Assembly: GCA_911728435.2 (NCBI GenBank)
Contig: OU452203.1
Location: 12,173,651 to 12,237,650, forward strand
Source of the DNA: Apoderus coryli
Taxonomy: Eukaryota; Arthropoda; Insecta; Coleoptera; Attelabidae
DNA length: 64,000 nt
Direction: 5' to 3'
The translations under genes and the position numbers were made by a program. The notes beneath the pieces were generated by a model. That model saw nothing but the letters and a program-made list of their open reading frames with translations. It had not been told where the DNA came from and did not search any database. Positions 1-12,073 of this stretch are shown here, piece after piece. The stretch's first letter is position 1. Each line of letters opens with the position of its first letter.

Positions 1-1749
1 CATACGTACATCAATAATATAATTTATCGCTGCAGCTCATAAAAATTATCCTAATTTCACTATGCATACATCGCCAGAAATTATTATTTGCTGTCATAGT
101 TTTGCAAATAATTATTTGATAAGATCAAAAATAAAAAAAATGTATCTAAAATGTTTGTAGCTAATGATGTTCACCAAAGTTTTGGAGTATACGGTGTTAA
201 ACTCTAAAATTAAAAAACTAGATAAAACTTTTGCAAACTGTCTTAATTAGTGTGCTGATGAAAAACTAGACGGACTTTTGTATCAAACAGAGGCAAGTGT
301 ACGTAAATTGGACCCTAACTACAGAATTTAATAAAGCTTGTCCTAAGAGCATGAAGTTTCGTTTAAAACGAATAATTGTTACAATTAATTTAACATATAA
401 AGAGTAAACAACTATTTTGATTCAGGTCGAAACTGCGTTGAATTCAAGACGTTTAAGTTGGTTGTCTTCAAATCCAAATGACTTTTAACTCCTTCACTAC
501 TGGTGACTTCGATTCATTAAACCAATCTATTGATAATTACGGATAGGTAATCGGTTGCGTCATTTGAATAACTGGCAATATGCCAATTTTGAAAAAGGTG
601 TGAGTACTTAATGAATATTTGTCGGGTCTTCAAGCCCGAGTGAAATGGTATTCCTAGGGATCGCCAGAACTAAAAGTATTCAAAATATATAAATATTTTG
701 ATTTTAAGAAACCTTGAATTCAAGAATATTTGACACTGATGTTCTGACTCGAATCCGATATAGATATAAAAACACATATCAAGCACTTAGGTCAGATTAC
801 AATTTCTCGCGCAGTCATTTGCGTGAAGCTACCCTGTAATAAGACCCTTGTTGACACACACTATCACTGATTTCACAAGTAAAGAAGTTACGAAAGTAGT
901 GCCAGTATATAAGCCACCTTAGTGGCCACAGGCAACCACTAGTCGCGACGACAGGTGGTCGTATAGCCACAGATTGGTTGCCACCGGTGGCGAATGCAAG
1001 TGGCTGTCTGTGCGAGCGACCTAAGAAACTCCGTAATATTGACACGATTAGTGGCATAACAAAAGCAAAATGTTTAACAAGGAGAATATCCTACAGTGAT
1101 TCAAAGTCTATCGACTGAACATAATCCCCCAGATCTGATATAATAGTAAACTTCTCCCTTGTTCTTTTCTCGAAAACTAAGCAACAGAGTAATAGAGAAA
1201 AGGTTGTCTTTTTAGTCGCTTAATCCAAGGAACATACGAAAATTACAAAATAAGGCAGGGGTGTACCTGTTTCTGTCAAAATTATTCATTAAGGTGTCGC
1301 TCGGGACACCACTGGACTTGAAATAAATTCAAACAAGTTAGCAGGAGAATTAGCTCCTTAATACTACACTGCCAATTTACAAAAAAAAAAAATGGATTAC
1401 GTTAGAAATAATAATAATAATAAAAGGTTTTATTGTAAATATAACATTGTATAAATGGTGAAGTTGAAGTTTATACTTCTTAACTTAATCTAGCTATCAA
1501 TCATAATATAATCTAGTTAATTAATCGATTCATAGGTAATAGCCATAGTAAGTAAGTCGAAAGGAAAACAGAAATAAGAAAAATAGATCAATCTTAGATT
1601 TGAATAAAACTTTATACAAATCTGTGGATGAGATTCTTTCTTGTTATAGATATAAGCTAAATTATACGAAAAGGATCTTTCAAACTGTTATCCATATATT
1701 GTCCCAGTTATTCTGCATCTCGTCAATAGTTGTATAGAGACACATACGT
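1..1749. other. Gene-free AT-rich stretch
   Basis: I see no convincing gene here. The short open frames have no recognisable domain. Two local structures stand out. At about 915-1000 there is a GC-richer patch with several inverted GGCAACC/GGTTGCC and GTGGCCAC words, likely a decayed foldback. At 1406-1424 there is an (AAT)n run, a type of tail that ends several truncated LINEs elsewhere in this window. Confidence 0.6.
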
Positions 1750-2640
1750 TCCCTAATCTATGGAAAAGCTCGCTACGGATACCCATTCACAAGGTTTCAT
1801 ATCCGTGTGAACTGAAGGATATTAGAAGCTACAGATCGTGGTGAGCTTACCGCACTTGTCTTGTATTATTCTAAAGCTTTTGACAAACTAAATCATCAGT
1901 TGCTTTTGGCTATTTTAAAATATCTTGGTTTTAGCAGTGATGCTTGCCTTTTGATAAAAAGTTATCTTACGGGACGACTGCAGTCTGTGAAACTAAATGG
2001 ACAAGTATCCAGTCGGATGCGGATTTCCAGTTCCAGTGGTGTTCCACAGGGATCTGTCCTGGGGCCGCTTTTTGCATCCTTTATACATCTCAGCTTTGTA
2101 CCTACCTAAAACATACACATTTACACCTTTACGCTGATGATTCACAAATTCACCTATCTTTCAAGCCAAAACACATCTTAGAAGGTAACAATAAACTTAA
2201 TAAGGAGCTTGGATTGTTGGTGGATGCTTCTGCTAAACATTGTTTGGAGCTAAATCCGAGGAAGTGTCAGCTGCTGATCTTTGGACGTACATCTATAAGA
2301 AATCAATATTCAAAGCGCCTAAAAATTATCGTTGGTACAGAGAAACTGGAAAGCTCGGGCAGTGCTAGGAATTTGGGTCTGATCATGGACACGGATTTGA
2401 GATTTGTGCCACATGTGAATAATTGCATTAGGAAAGTATTTGCTAATCTTAAACTAATATACAATCAACGTAATCTGCTAAACTTAAAACTAAAGAAATT
2501 ATTGTGCGATAGTTTGGTTCTGTCACAATTTACATTTTCTTATTTTTTGGCATTTTGTGAAAATTTTTGTTTATAGGTAGGTATACCTCAATATACAATA
2601 CAATAAAATCCAATGTATTGCCGTAGGTAAAATACTTAGG
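1750..2640 (+). pseudogene. Jockey/CR1-group LINE reverse transcriptase remnant
   Basis: Decayed non-LTR retrotransposon RT. Seen: a fingers fragment at about 1761-1840 ending in a KDIRSYR-like block, then the palm from about 1830 with YYSKAFD, the GVPQGSVLGP block at about 2040-2070 and, one frame over, the catalytic YADD at about 2130. A thumb region follows with SARNLGLIMDTDLRF. A frameshift lies at about 2068-2100 between GVPQGS and YADD, and the part between the fingers block and SKAFD is missing. Such enzymes copy their own RNA at a nicked chromosomal site. No endonuclease domain is present, so the copy is 5'-truncated and inactive. The clade name is by resemblance and is not certain. 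Confidence 0.85.
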
Positions 2641-3490
2641 TTAAGATAGGAAGCTAAGCTTCAACTTCGCCTGTTGTAATATGATATATATTGCAATAAA
2701 GTCATTATTACTATTTATTATTATTAGTGCATAGGCGGTATATTTATTACGTACATCTATATTGTCCACATTTCCCCTGGATGATATTTTTTCATAGAGA
2801 TCTGGCATTTTGTAAGAAATTATTTTGTTGGTCAACACAAGAGGGTGCAGCATCCTGCGTTCATCCATTTTTTAAATTTGGCTGTGACACCTCGTTATCC
2901 CCTCTTTATTCTCTCAATCAACTTTACACAAGAATTTTGCATCAACTGACTACGACCACTTACCATTTTTGTCAAGCATGGACCATAGACAACATCATCA
3001 AAATTAAATTGTGATATCACTAGGGAGTTCCACAAGCCGTCTGCAGCCATACATCATTTTCAGATAGCAAAAAGCATTTTTGATGCATTAATATACATAC
3101 ATGCTGCGAAAATCGCAGGTCACTGTCAAGAATCAGCCCCAGGTCACGGGCTGATTTTACGCTTTCTTGCTTGGTATTGCCCACTCATATATCAACGAAA
3201 TCACAATAATTGGATCTAAAATTTTTATTTCTAAACAATAAAAGTTCGGATTTTTTGGGGGTTATTTCTAGATCCTTCGATACTTTAATGAGTAAATTGA
3301 AATCTAAAATAATTGTTGCACAGGATTCCACAATTTTTTCCGGCGAGAAAGACATATAAAGTTAGGTGTCTCTGCATGTATAAATATGTGTTTTACAATA
3401 ATTCAATTTAGATCTTAACTGGTACGTATATTAGAGAAAGAATAGAGCCCTGGGACACCCCTTGAACAAGTGGTATATGAACTTTTTGTA
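2641..3490 (-). pseudogene. LINE reverse transcriptase remnant, tail-to-tail with the preceding copy
   Basis: Read on the minus strand, a GVSQGSILS block (GVPQGS motif) lies at about 3430-3470. A LLFRNKNFRSNY stretch is at about 3200-3245 and an ARDLGLILDSDLRFSQHV block at about 3110-3165. The C-terminal RT region (RRMLHPLVLTNKIISYKMP...) is at 2740-2868. The family is the same as the plus-strand copy at 1750-2640, whose 3' end abuts this one. Several stops and frameshifts make it a pseudogene; the YADD box is not recoverable. The abutting, opposite orientation suggests either two insertions or an inversion inside one element. Confidence 0.8.
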
Positions 3491-4590
3491 TACAAATTAC
3501 TTAAAGAATTGTCTGTTAAATTCATTTTACACAATTAAGTAACACCTTGTATTTCTTTGCGATCAAAATTAATATTAACTGAAGAAGAAAGTTTGAACTT
3601 CCAATGTGTCTCGATCTGACGAAAGTCGAGTTGAATTGAATCATATTGTTCGAAAATCACATGTTTTGTGAGATCCACCTTCCTCTAAAAGACAAAGGAA
3701 GTTATCCTTTTGAGTTATAAAAAATTCAGAACGTCCCTGGTTTCTACCCTATGTATTAACAAGGCGCAACATAAATTCAATAATAGATCGAATCAAGCAA
3801 CCGGAATGACAACAACAAAAAAAAAAGATAACAGGCGGTTATGCGACTCTCACGCGCTCTTTCCCTGTCTGTTATTGTCCGGCTCTAATCTGACAAATCA
3901 ATTTTGGAGCCAGTTATCTGATCCACACATATATACTCATACATATATATGGTATATACCAATGGACCGACCAAATAATTTAACAAATCGCAGATTGAAT
4001 AGGATTTAATCTATCCGGGTCATTCGAGATTTAACGTCCAAATCAATGGCGGTGTATTTGTCTTATTCAATGGAACCGCAAAAACATAGATGCTACCGGC
4101 TATAATACCGGGTGCATTCTGTTTCTTTGAAGCATCACCGGATGTCAATTATAAATGAATTAATTTAGACAGGTACGTTTATTATTATTTCCGAAAAGTT
4201 GTAACTTTGACAATTATGTTCCGGAAAAAAGTCCGTCATTTGTGGCACATCTTTAAATTATTTAGGACGATTCAATAAGGAATTTGAAGTATATATTATT
4301 AAATAAATAAATAAAGCTCTAATGCCTAACAGTTTACACCATTTACTGAGCAGTAGGAATACAAATAAAAAATCTATAATCTTATAACTATTTAAAAGAA
4401 AATTTAGTTACCACTTTTGGTTATCCCAAGAAAATAATTATCTTTATTAAAAAAAACCACTGAAACTAAAAAGACTAAAATCTAGCTAGACACTTCAGAG
4501 AATGAGAACAAACAATAATAATACAATTACAATAAAAATACATACATCATCTCCACTAATAAAATTGTATTAAGATTCATTTATAAAAGG
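3491..4590. other. Gene-free stretch
   Basis: No gene is supported. An open frame at 3710-4009 has low-complexity, AT-driven composition and no recognisable motif, so I leave it out. Confidence 0.5.
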
Positions 4591-4591
4591 G

Positions 4592-4622
4592 GACATGCTT
4601 CGGAGTCCCGCTCCATCATCAG
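4592..4622 (-). ncRNA. Minimal hammerhead-ribozyme-like motif (Penelope-like repeat)
   Basis: On the minus strand: CTGATGA, then T, then stem GGAG/CTCC with a 5-nt loop, then GAAGC (GAAAC with one change), then ATGTC. The element end TTATTAGTGGAGATGATG follows about 30 nt downstream, matching the copy at 32469-32553. Penelope-like retroelements are known to carry such minimal hammerheads in their flanking repeats. The A-to-G change in the GAAA box suggests this copy is inactive. Confidence 0.7.
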
Positions 4623-5849
4623 CCTAAAAGGCAACAACATAAATTCTTAAACATAAATAACTATGGTCTTACAAAAGAGAAACAGTAACCAAACAATATA
4701 CAAACCTTAAATTTAAATCTTAAGTATTAAAAATTGTAAAAACAAACATACGGGCAAGGCCCTTGACAGACTGAGTTGGAATTTAATAATTAAGGAAGAC
4801 AAAGCATACATTTGGGTGGTAAATCTATATAAATAAAAACAAAACACGAGTAAGTATACTACTAATAAAATATAGATGACAAACATAAAGAAATGGGACA
4901 TACTAAACACTATTGTCTATTTATAAAATATCAGAACACAAGTCCAGTCAGAAACAAAAACAGAGATGAAACAAAGTAAAATAATGTCAGGTTATACAGA
5001 ACAATGATCGACCCCAACCTAACCGTCAAGCATCAACAGTCAGAAATCAGTAAAGTTGACAGAGAGTTTAGACTATTTTAGATGTAGTAAAGCCTCAAAA
5101 AAAGTGAATGGTTTGCTCATATAAATCTTGATGCTTAAACTCCCAACGTGTTCCGCTCGTGTCGTATACCGTATCACTGTATACAGTGACTGCAAAAGTT
5201 TAATCCACTTGAGGTTTTATTAAAAATTATTATCTAATTTGATAGATCTTCTTTCATTTTATTAATCTACGAAAAACTATTGAATAAATCATGGTTCCAA
5301 TATTCTGCCACCGTGTTTTACTGTCGGACACAAATTTTCTTGTTTAAACATTAAGTCTTCGCCAGACCATATGATGTCTATCCAATTATATTTAGATTAA
5401 TCTAAGAAAATAACAAAAATTATTTTCTATTAATCATTAGCCCAATACTTTTTCCAGTCACTGTAGTTATTTTTATTACTGTCGATATCCTTTGGCTGGC
5501 ATGATATTATACGTCTTATATACGAGGGAGAAATGCATAAAAAAACCCTGCACTCCATGCTCTTTTATAATGTAAAGGGGCCTGGGAACGGATAGCCCCG
5601 GTAGAAACGTTAAATTTATATATTTTAAATTAACTTTGGAAACGCTTATACTTCACAAATAAATTCGTCGTGGCCCTGCTGTTATAGAACATTGTATAAT
5701 GAAGGTATAAAGAAATTCGATTGACACAACAGGTCAGGACGGTCAATAGTGTGAACTAGCTTGTACACAAAAGAGATGCAAGCCAACCTCCTACGAACAT
5801 CCAAGCTATAAACATTAAATCGATTTCTTAATATTGAGTATAGTATACC
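4623..5849. other. Gene-free stretch
   Basis: No gene is recognised. The part next to 4622 is probably the upstream part of the hammerhead-bearing repeat read on the minus strand. Confidence 0.5.
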
Positions 5850-6190
5850 TCGTATTCGATAAATTCAGTCCTGTTTATATTTATTATAAAACTTGAGGAA
5901 TTTACGCTGAACTTTTTCAATTATTAATTCTAATTCTAGCCGGCAACGAACAAAGGCAATAACGCATTCAAAATATTTATACGAGTATATTCTGACCAGG
6001 AAACCATACATCATCAAGGCCTCGCTAACTTTAGTATTAATATGGTTAGAAAAATAAAGATCAGCATCGAAGATCACCCCCAAGTCCTTAACTGTATCAC
6101 AACTGAACAACACATTGTCTCCGATCCTGTAGGGCTTCTGTATAGCAGATAAAAATTCAATTTTTTTTCATTAATTAGTTTCAAGTCATA
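5850..6190 (-). pseudogene. LINE reverse transcriptase C-terminal fragment
   Basis: The minus-strand frame 5865-6113 reads SCDTVKDLGVIFDADLYFS, a block typical of jockey/CR1-group RTs just after the palm, followed by EKVQRKFLKF, the thumb-proximal tail. An adjacent frame upstream (to about 6190) adds IQKPYRIGDN. The catalytic part and both element ends are missing. This is a short, inactive scrap. Confidence 0.75.
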
Positions 6191-6422
6191 CAATAAAATT
6201 TTTTACATAGACTCGTCGTCATCTTAACTTATAGGAACTACAGTCGAATATAAAATATGTGAAACACAATAAAGGACAAACTTTTGACATAAAATAAAGA
6301 TAACACTATCACAAAATACTTGCACATTGTAGAACGGGCCATCCGTCAAAAGTTTTTTTTAGCGATTTTTTGTAAGTGCTCTCGGTTGGGCAGTTCTTTA
6401 TATTTCAGGTATATAAAGAATT

Positions 6423-7006
6423 TTGATATCGGGATCCTATATGGAATGTGATCAGGACTTTGGTCTAATTGAGAAATCCAAGAAAAAGCATCAATACGTT
6501 TATGTCCCAGATGACTGGACTAATATTGTTGCAAAGGCGAGTCGCAAATTCCGTGTGGTTCGCATGAAAAGTGAACATTTGGTTTTTGTTGCACCGATGA
6601 AGAAACAAATTGGGGGCGCAGTTACGGGAATTCGGAATATTCAATGGCTCCGTTTTGAAAAGAAATACCCTTACACATTATTTTACAAACAAAATTGGAA
6701 TGAAGATATGGACTTTATAAAACTGGATCTGAAGAAATGCCAGAAAGGTCGACCATCCTAACAGTTTCAATTAACTCCATTGCATTCTGATTCACCTGCA
6801 ATAAAAACCCTTAAGTTTCAAAATCTGCATAACAACTGCTTGAGTTTGTGCCTCCTCTACACCATGATTTTTATATCTCCCTTAAACATCAGGGGACTGA
6901 CCAAACACGCATGTCACAAGAACCCGAGAACAACGATGGTGCAGGTCCCAGCAATCCAGATGGAGACACTTATCTTCTTCGAACTGATTGGGAAAGTGAT
7001 AACTAA
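6423..7006 (+). pseudogene. DUF7869-like mobile-element ORF, C-terminal part
   Basis: The frame opens with ISGSYMECDQDFGLIEKSKK, which I recognise as the conserved core of a large family of multi-copy insect proteins (DUF7869 type; function not established, copy-number behaviour like a transposon ORF). VYVPDDW follows at about residue 26. A stop at 6759-6761 interrupts the frame after KKCQKGRPS. The family's C-terminal block then continues (LTPLHSDSP...), and after a frameshift at about 6835 it reads LLEFVPPLHHDFY and ends in an acidic tail at 7004-7006. There is no ATG at the frame start, where the first codon is TTG. The sequence just upstream (TTTCAG at about 6404-6409) could be an intron acceptor, so this may be the last exon of a decayed copy. 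Confidence 0.6.
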
Positions 7007-8826
7007 TATTAATATCGTTGTTGTTTCCTACAGAAACACTATTATCTAAAAGTATACAAAATGTATGCTTCAAATCCTGTCTTTTTTAAGTTTCTATTTT
7101 TAATTAACAAAATATAAAATTATTTTTAAACATATTTTTTGACCACTCGGTAACTGTAAACATTTTTTAGAAAATTTATAATTTTTGTAATGTAAGTTTA
7201 AAAATATTAAATAAAGCAATAAACACTCTTTTGGTAATTTCTAAACTATTTCTGATTTTTTTATACACATTTAACTTTAAACTTGATTATGCGAAAATCG
7301 TCATCTTGTCACTTACACCCCTTTGCATCTGAGGGCCTCAATTTATATTAAAATTGAGCAGGTTTCCATATTTATTAAAATGCAAAACAACTGTTTTGCT
7401 GTAATTTATAATCAGCTTATTTTTTGACACCAGGACTGAAAATCCACCATTGATTTTAAATTTTATATAAAAATGCTTTCAAATGATGTATCACGCGATC
7501 CTTACTGCTAATTTGAAATTTGTGGGTTGTGTCCACCCCTATCACACGGCTAAACCAAAACCAAAAACTAATAGGTTCATCGTAGAGCCCCCAGAACTCA
7601 TGTACCAAAATTTAGCTCACTTGGTTGAAGCGTTTAGGCGCTATCGTTGAAGAATACATATACAGACACATCAACAGACAGACTTGCATCCGTCTTTATA
7701 TCAATTTTTTCTAGCTCGTTCAATACTTTCTCTTTTTGGGTCGAGAAGTAGAAGTCGAGGGTAAAATTACGCAAACGATTCAACGGTTTGCGAGAAAACT
7801 AACTTTGAAATTGTGTCAAATTGTTGGTGATGTTTTAATTTTGCAGTTTAGTGTATGTAAAAAATAGGAAGCTAAGATGAGAAGATAAAGAATGTTTGAT
7901 GTTGTCTTAACCACGATGAAATTATCAATGCAATGGTCAGAATGACTCATAAATGTTTACCTTAAAAAAAGATAAAGAAAAAAAGTTTAACATAACTTTG
8001 GTGTGTAGACTGCGCAACATGATCTATATATCAAGTATGAACAGAGCATAACATTTATAGAAATAAAATACGATTTTAAGATTAATATTAAAGAAAAGAA
8101 TCTCGATAGATACCCAATAACAAATGACCACTCGACCATATTTCATTTGCAGATAAAAAGAACTAAATAAATTCTTCTAGAAAGGCAAACAATAGACAAT
8201 TACCTGCATTCCGTTCTATTCTCGATTTTCCAATAGTAATAAGACGAGTAAAAATAAATTTTTTCTTTCATCTGTTATACTTTTTTCCACAACTCAAATC
8301 ATCTATTATTATTATTGAAAAACCACCAATCTGTATAATATATAGGCTATGACTCAGTTGGGCAAAGAACAATCTCGGTATACAGGGTTGGCAAGGGCTT
8401 GGTTTATTCTACCTAGCGAGTTTTTTCGGGATTCTGCACCTTAAAAATAAAAAGCGGTAATGTGTGTTGACATTTTATACTACTATACACGGTGCTTCAT
8501 CCTTAGTGGCCTATTCAAAATTCTCGGGAACTTCAAAAGATATGTTGCTGAAAATTTGGGGTTCGGTAATATCCGAAAGGTTCTATATTGATGTACTATT
8601 TCCGGGTTTATATTACTTCCGGTTATACAAGTATACAGGGTTGTTGGATTGGGTTGCATAAAATACGGGGACAATAAGCCCATGAAGCTGCAGTGAAACC
8701 GGGGATCCATGTCGAACGGACCCTTACAAAAAAAAAAAGACCACCTACTTTGTTACATTAAATGGAAGCACCACATTTTTTATTTTTTTTAAGATTTTCT
8801 ATAAAATTTAAAGGCCACTTTGTTAA
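7007..8826. other. Gene-free stretch with dispersed repeat copies
   Basis: No gene is supported. It contains a copy of the CAGACAGAC-type dispersed repeat (7440-7760), a transposon-like terminus at about 8484 (TACACGGTGCTTC) and one copy of a short dispersed word (8669-8700). Confidence 0.5.
7440..7760 (+). repeat. Dispersed repeat family, copy 1
   Basis: This copy shares an ordered set of words with 20868-20968, 38683-38775 (minus), 39040-39350, 58765-59145 and 63685-63815 (minus). The words are CTTTCAAATGATGTA.CAC, CCCCTATCACA, ACCAAAAACTAATGG, ACCAAAATTTAGCTCA, GTTTAGGC.CTATCGTT, ACAGACAGAC and CGTCTTTATATCA. No coding capacity is seen. The ends are not defined and I do not recognise the class. 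Confidence 0.65.
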
Positions 8827-9175
8827 GCATTTTCTATACCTATAGCTAACAGATTTTTCCTACAATTTTTTTTGCGCGTAAAAGTTGACAATATTGTATT
8901 TCTTCAATATTTTGAATTTTGTACATGATAATTGTCAATATTTGAAAGGTAAGGGTAACGTTGATTATGGAATTTGCCTTCTAGATGGTTTCTGCAAATT
9001 GCAAATTGTATTATGACAAAAATGTACAAAATTCAAAATATTGAAGAAATGGAATATTTTAGGTATATAGAGAACCAATATATTATTAAAAAGATTATTT
9101 TTCTGTCTATAAAATGGTATAGTCAAATACATACCAAAATTGTTGGAAAAATCTGTTAGGTTTTGGTATAGGGAA
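8827..9175. mobile_element. Foldback/MITE-like element
   Basis: The outer arms are inverted copies: CTAACAGATTTTTCC on the left (about 8839-8853) against GGAAAAATCTGTTAG on the right (about 9146-9160), with TATACC/GGTATA outside. Inner arms also match: TTCTTCAATATTTTGAATTT and AAATTCAAAATATTGAAGAA. The total is about 350 bp with no transposase, so it is most likely a non-autonomous inverted-repeat element. Confidence 0.65.
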
Positions 9176-10162
9176 TACCATATAGGTCTCGCCATTACCG
9201 TTGATCTGCATACGTCAAGAGCAGGACCGACGCCTGCGCTTTTTTAACGGGTGACCGTCGCGACGGTACGCTCATATGTGAGAGCCACGGTTAAACCAAT
9301 GAAGCCAACCGATCATCAGTACCTTTTGTGAAACGGGCCTAATAAGTATATTTAAATACAATATTTGTTCATTCCGGCCGTTATGAATTTTTCTGGTCTA
9401 TGTGCATGAAATTCGTTGTCGCAATTACGTGATCCACTACTACCGATTTTTATATTGAATAGACTAATATTGCGGTTCTAATAAATCAAGTGAGTTTTTC
9501 TGTATGGGCAATTTAACAGAAAACTGTAAGAAAAGGATAATGTGAATTATTTTTACTTGCTTCTAGACATGAGAATAAAACGAAACAAACAATAATATAC
9601 GTTACAGTGTAGAAATGATGTTACTAACAATCAATGCAAGTAGGAATTTTGGTGTACGAAATCCGTTCAATAAATAACGGATTTTTTTTTGTTTTATGTG
9701 GACAGACAGAGCAATAATTGCTTGACCCTCATCCTATCACTGTTTTTAGTTACTTAAATACATTTTTTAATTTGATTTGAAAATGCTGAACACCCAGTAA
9801 AGTACCTTTCATAAAGAACTTAGTAAATTAACTAACACACTATTGAAAAAAACAGTTTGATGACAGTTTAATTTGATGACAAATAATTTTGTTCTCAACT
9901 CTTGCATTTTGACAAAAATTGCAATAAATCGAAACGCCTTGTATTTAGGTATAGGAAGCCTTAATAAAAGTTAATATTATTTTTTATGCACAATCCAAAA
10001 ATGCAATAAAACTATTCTATTTAAAAACCATAACTTTGATATGCTACTCTTTTTTTAAGCAATTATATTTTGTACTGTTTTCAGCCAATATGCAATACAA
10101 TATATAACTTCATGTTCGTTGCACAATATACTATTTTTTTTATAAAATTTTATGGTAAACTG
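9176..10162. other. Gene-free stretch with a small GC-rich patch
   Basis: No gene is recognised. At about 9200-9300 the composition turns GC-rich (several CG dinucleotides, ACCGTCGCGACGGT palindrome) and then returns to AT-rich background. Confidence 0.45.
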
Positions 10163-10202
10163 TTTCAATTCAACATATTGTATACAATACGTTGAATTGA
10201 AA
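10163..10202. repeat. 40-bp near-perfect palindrome
   Basis: TTTCAATTCAAC...GTTGAATTGAAA is centred on TTGTATACAA, with a single mismatched pair. It lies just outside the 3' end of the minus-strand LINE remnant at 10227-12073. The function is unknown. Confidence 0.75.
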
Positions 10203-10226
10203 TATATTTTTTTTTATTAAATTTTA

Positions 10227-12073
10227 TTTGATAACGCATCAATGTGCAGCTTCCACTTCAGGGAGCTGTCAACAACAAGGCCCAGAAACTTCACAGAAGA
10301 AACGACGTCAATAGTGGAATTATTAAGTTCAAAAGACTGCAGCGCATCTTTATATGACACAGATTTTGTTTTCGCAGTGTTCAAGCACAACAGGTTAGAG
10401 TCACACCATGATTTGATGGTGATTAAGTCTTTGGAATGGTACTATGAAGAGCCACACTATCCGGACCGCACCCAGTGAAACTAGTATCATCAGCAAAGAG
10501 ACATGCTTTACCGCTGATGTCTAGGCACGTAATATCGTTGATAAATTGCAAAAACAAAATAGGACCCAACACCGAGCCCTGTGGAACTCCACAATCCATC
10601 GGCCTGCAAGAAGACACAGCCGCATTGACCCTCACATACTTCTGTTGATAACGTACGACTTAAACCATATCCATCCCATCCAAGTGGAACCCCCCGAATT
10701 CCGTAGTGCTGTATCTGGTTAATTAGGATGTTATGGCTTACACAGTCGAATGGTTTGGAGAAATCACAGAAAATTGATGCTGTAAAGTGGAGATTGTTCA
10801 AGTTGGAGTAAACATTGTTGAAGACGTAGAATATCGCATGATTAGTGCATTTGTTAGCTAAAAATCAAAATTGGTGGCTAGTTAATACTTCATATTTGTG
10901 GACAAATGATATAAGTCTCCTTTTATCCAATCTTTCAATGATCTTGGATAGAGTAGATAGAAGTGCAATTGGACGATAGTTTGAAGCTTGATCCTTATCG
11001 CCGCCCTTGTGCAGAGAAATAATTATTATAGATGTCTTAAGGCATTGTGGAAATATTCCATTTTGGAATGACTTGTTAATTAAATCTGTGAAAAGGATTA
11101 ATGTATATTCCGGTAGATTAGACAACATTTTCATAGTGATTCCATCAGTTCCAGATGACACCTTGTTTTTGATGTCTTTAATTGTACTGCAAAGCTCTGG
11201 AGTTGCAAAGGGTGTTAGGAAGAAACTATGTATATTCTCATTCGTATTTGAAAGCGCATGCTGGGAGGGGACTATATTATTCATTAATTTTTTTGCCACA
11301 TTAACAAAATAATCGTTCAAGATCTCAGGTGAAGTGGAGAATATACTGCACGGAGAAGCCCTATTTCTCTGATCGTTGACAATACACCACGTTTCTTTAG
11401 CAATATTATGGGTTCTAGGTAACCGGTTGTTATAATATATGTTGTTAGCAGCTTTTATAGCTTTCTGGTAAATTTTTCTGTAGAGTTTAACGTAATCATG
11501 AAATAGAGGATTCTCCGAAAATTTTTTCAAATGAGAGCGCATATTTTTGGCCTATGTACGTAAGCCCATAGTAGTCCAAGGTTTATGTTGTTTGTCCCTG
11601 ATAGGCCTAAGGGGGAACGCTTTTAATGCTAGACCAGAAAGTGTTTCCGTAAAAGTGGAGAATGCAGTATCGATATCATCAGAGAGGTGATCCCAGTCAG
11701 TTGATTGACATAGACGCTTAAACTTGTGAAAATTTTTGTCTGAGAAAATTCGGCGTAACCTACGTGGGGCGTTCCCGCTTTCGCTCTTCACAATAAAGTT
11801 TGCAATTACTGCTTCATGATCGGAAAAACCCGCACCTAGGACAGTACAGTTAATGAGATTTGACTCAAAAGATGAAACGACGTAGTCTATAGTACTAGAT
11901 CTGGTTTTAGTTATTCTGGTTGGAGATTTAACATGCATGGCCATACCAAAAGATTCAAATACAGATTGAAGATATTCTTGAGCAGCACACACACTGGAGA
12001 AATCTACGTTAAAGTCACCACACAAAATCAATTTACTATTTACAGGAAGAGACTCAAGCAATAAATTAAACAT
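10227..12073 (-). pseudogene. Non-LTR retrotransposon with endonuclease and RT, truncated
   Basis: From high to low coordinate on the minus strand. An APE-type endonuclease C-terminal half (11552-12073) has CGDFNVDF, STIDYV and GFSDHEAV. A linker and RT fingers follow (10865-11542) with NYRPIALLSTLSKIIE. The palm comes next (IFCDFSKPFDCV, about 10730-10770), then GVPQGSVLGP (about 10560-10590), FADD (about 10495-10505) and a thumb block SVKFLGLVVDSSLKW at about 10245-10290. A stop replaces the Gly of the HQFGF block near 10863, and there are frameshifts near 10620-10680 and 10420-10440. Both ends are missing: there is no endonuclease N-terminus and no 3' tail. This is the most complete LINE in the first half of the window. 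Confidence 0.9.
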
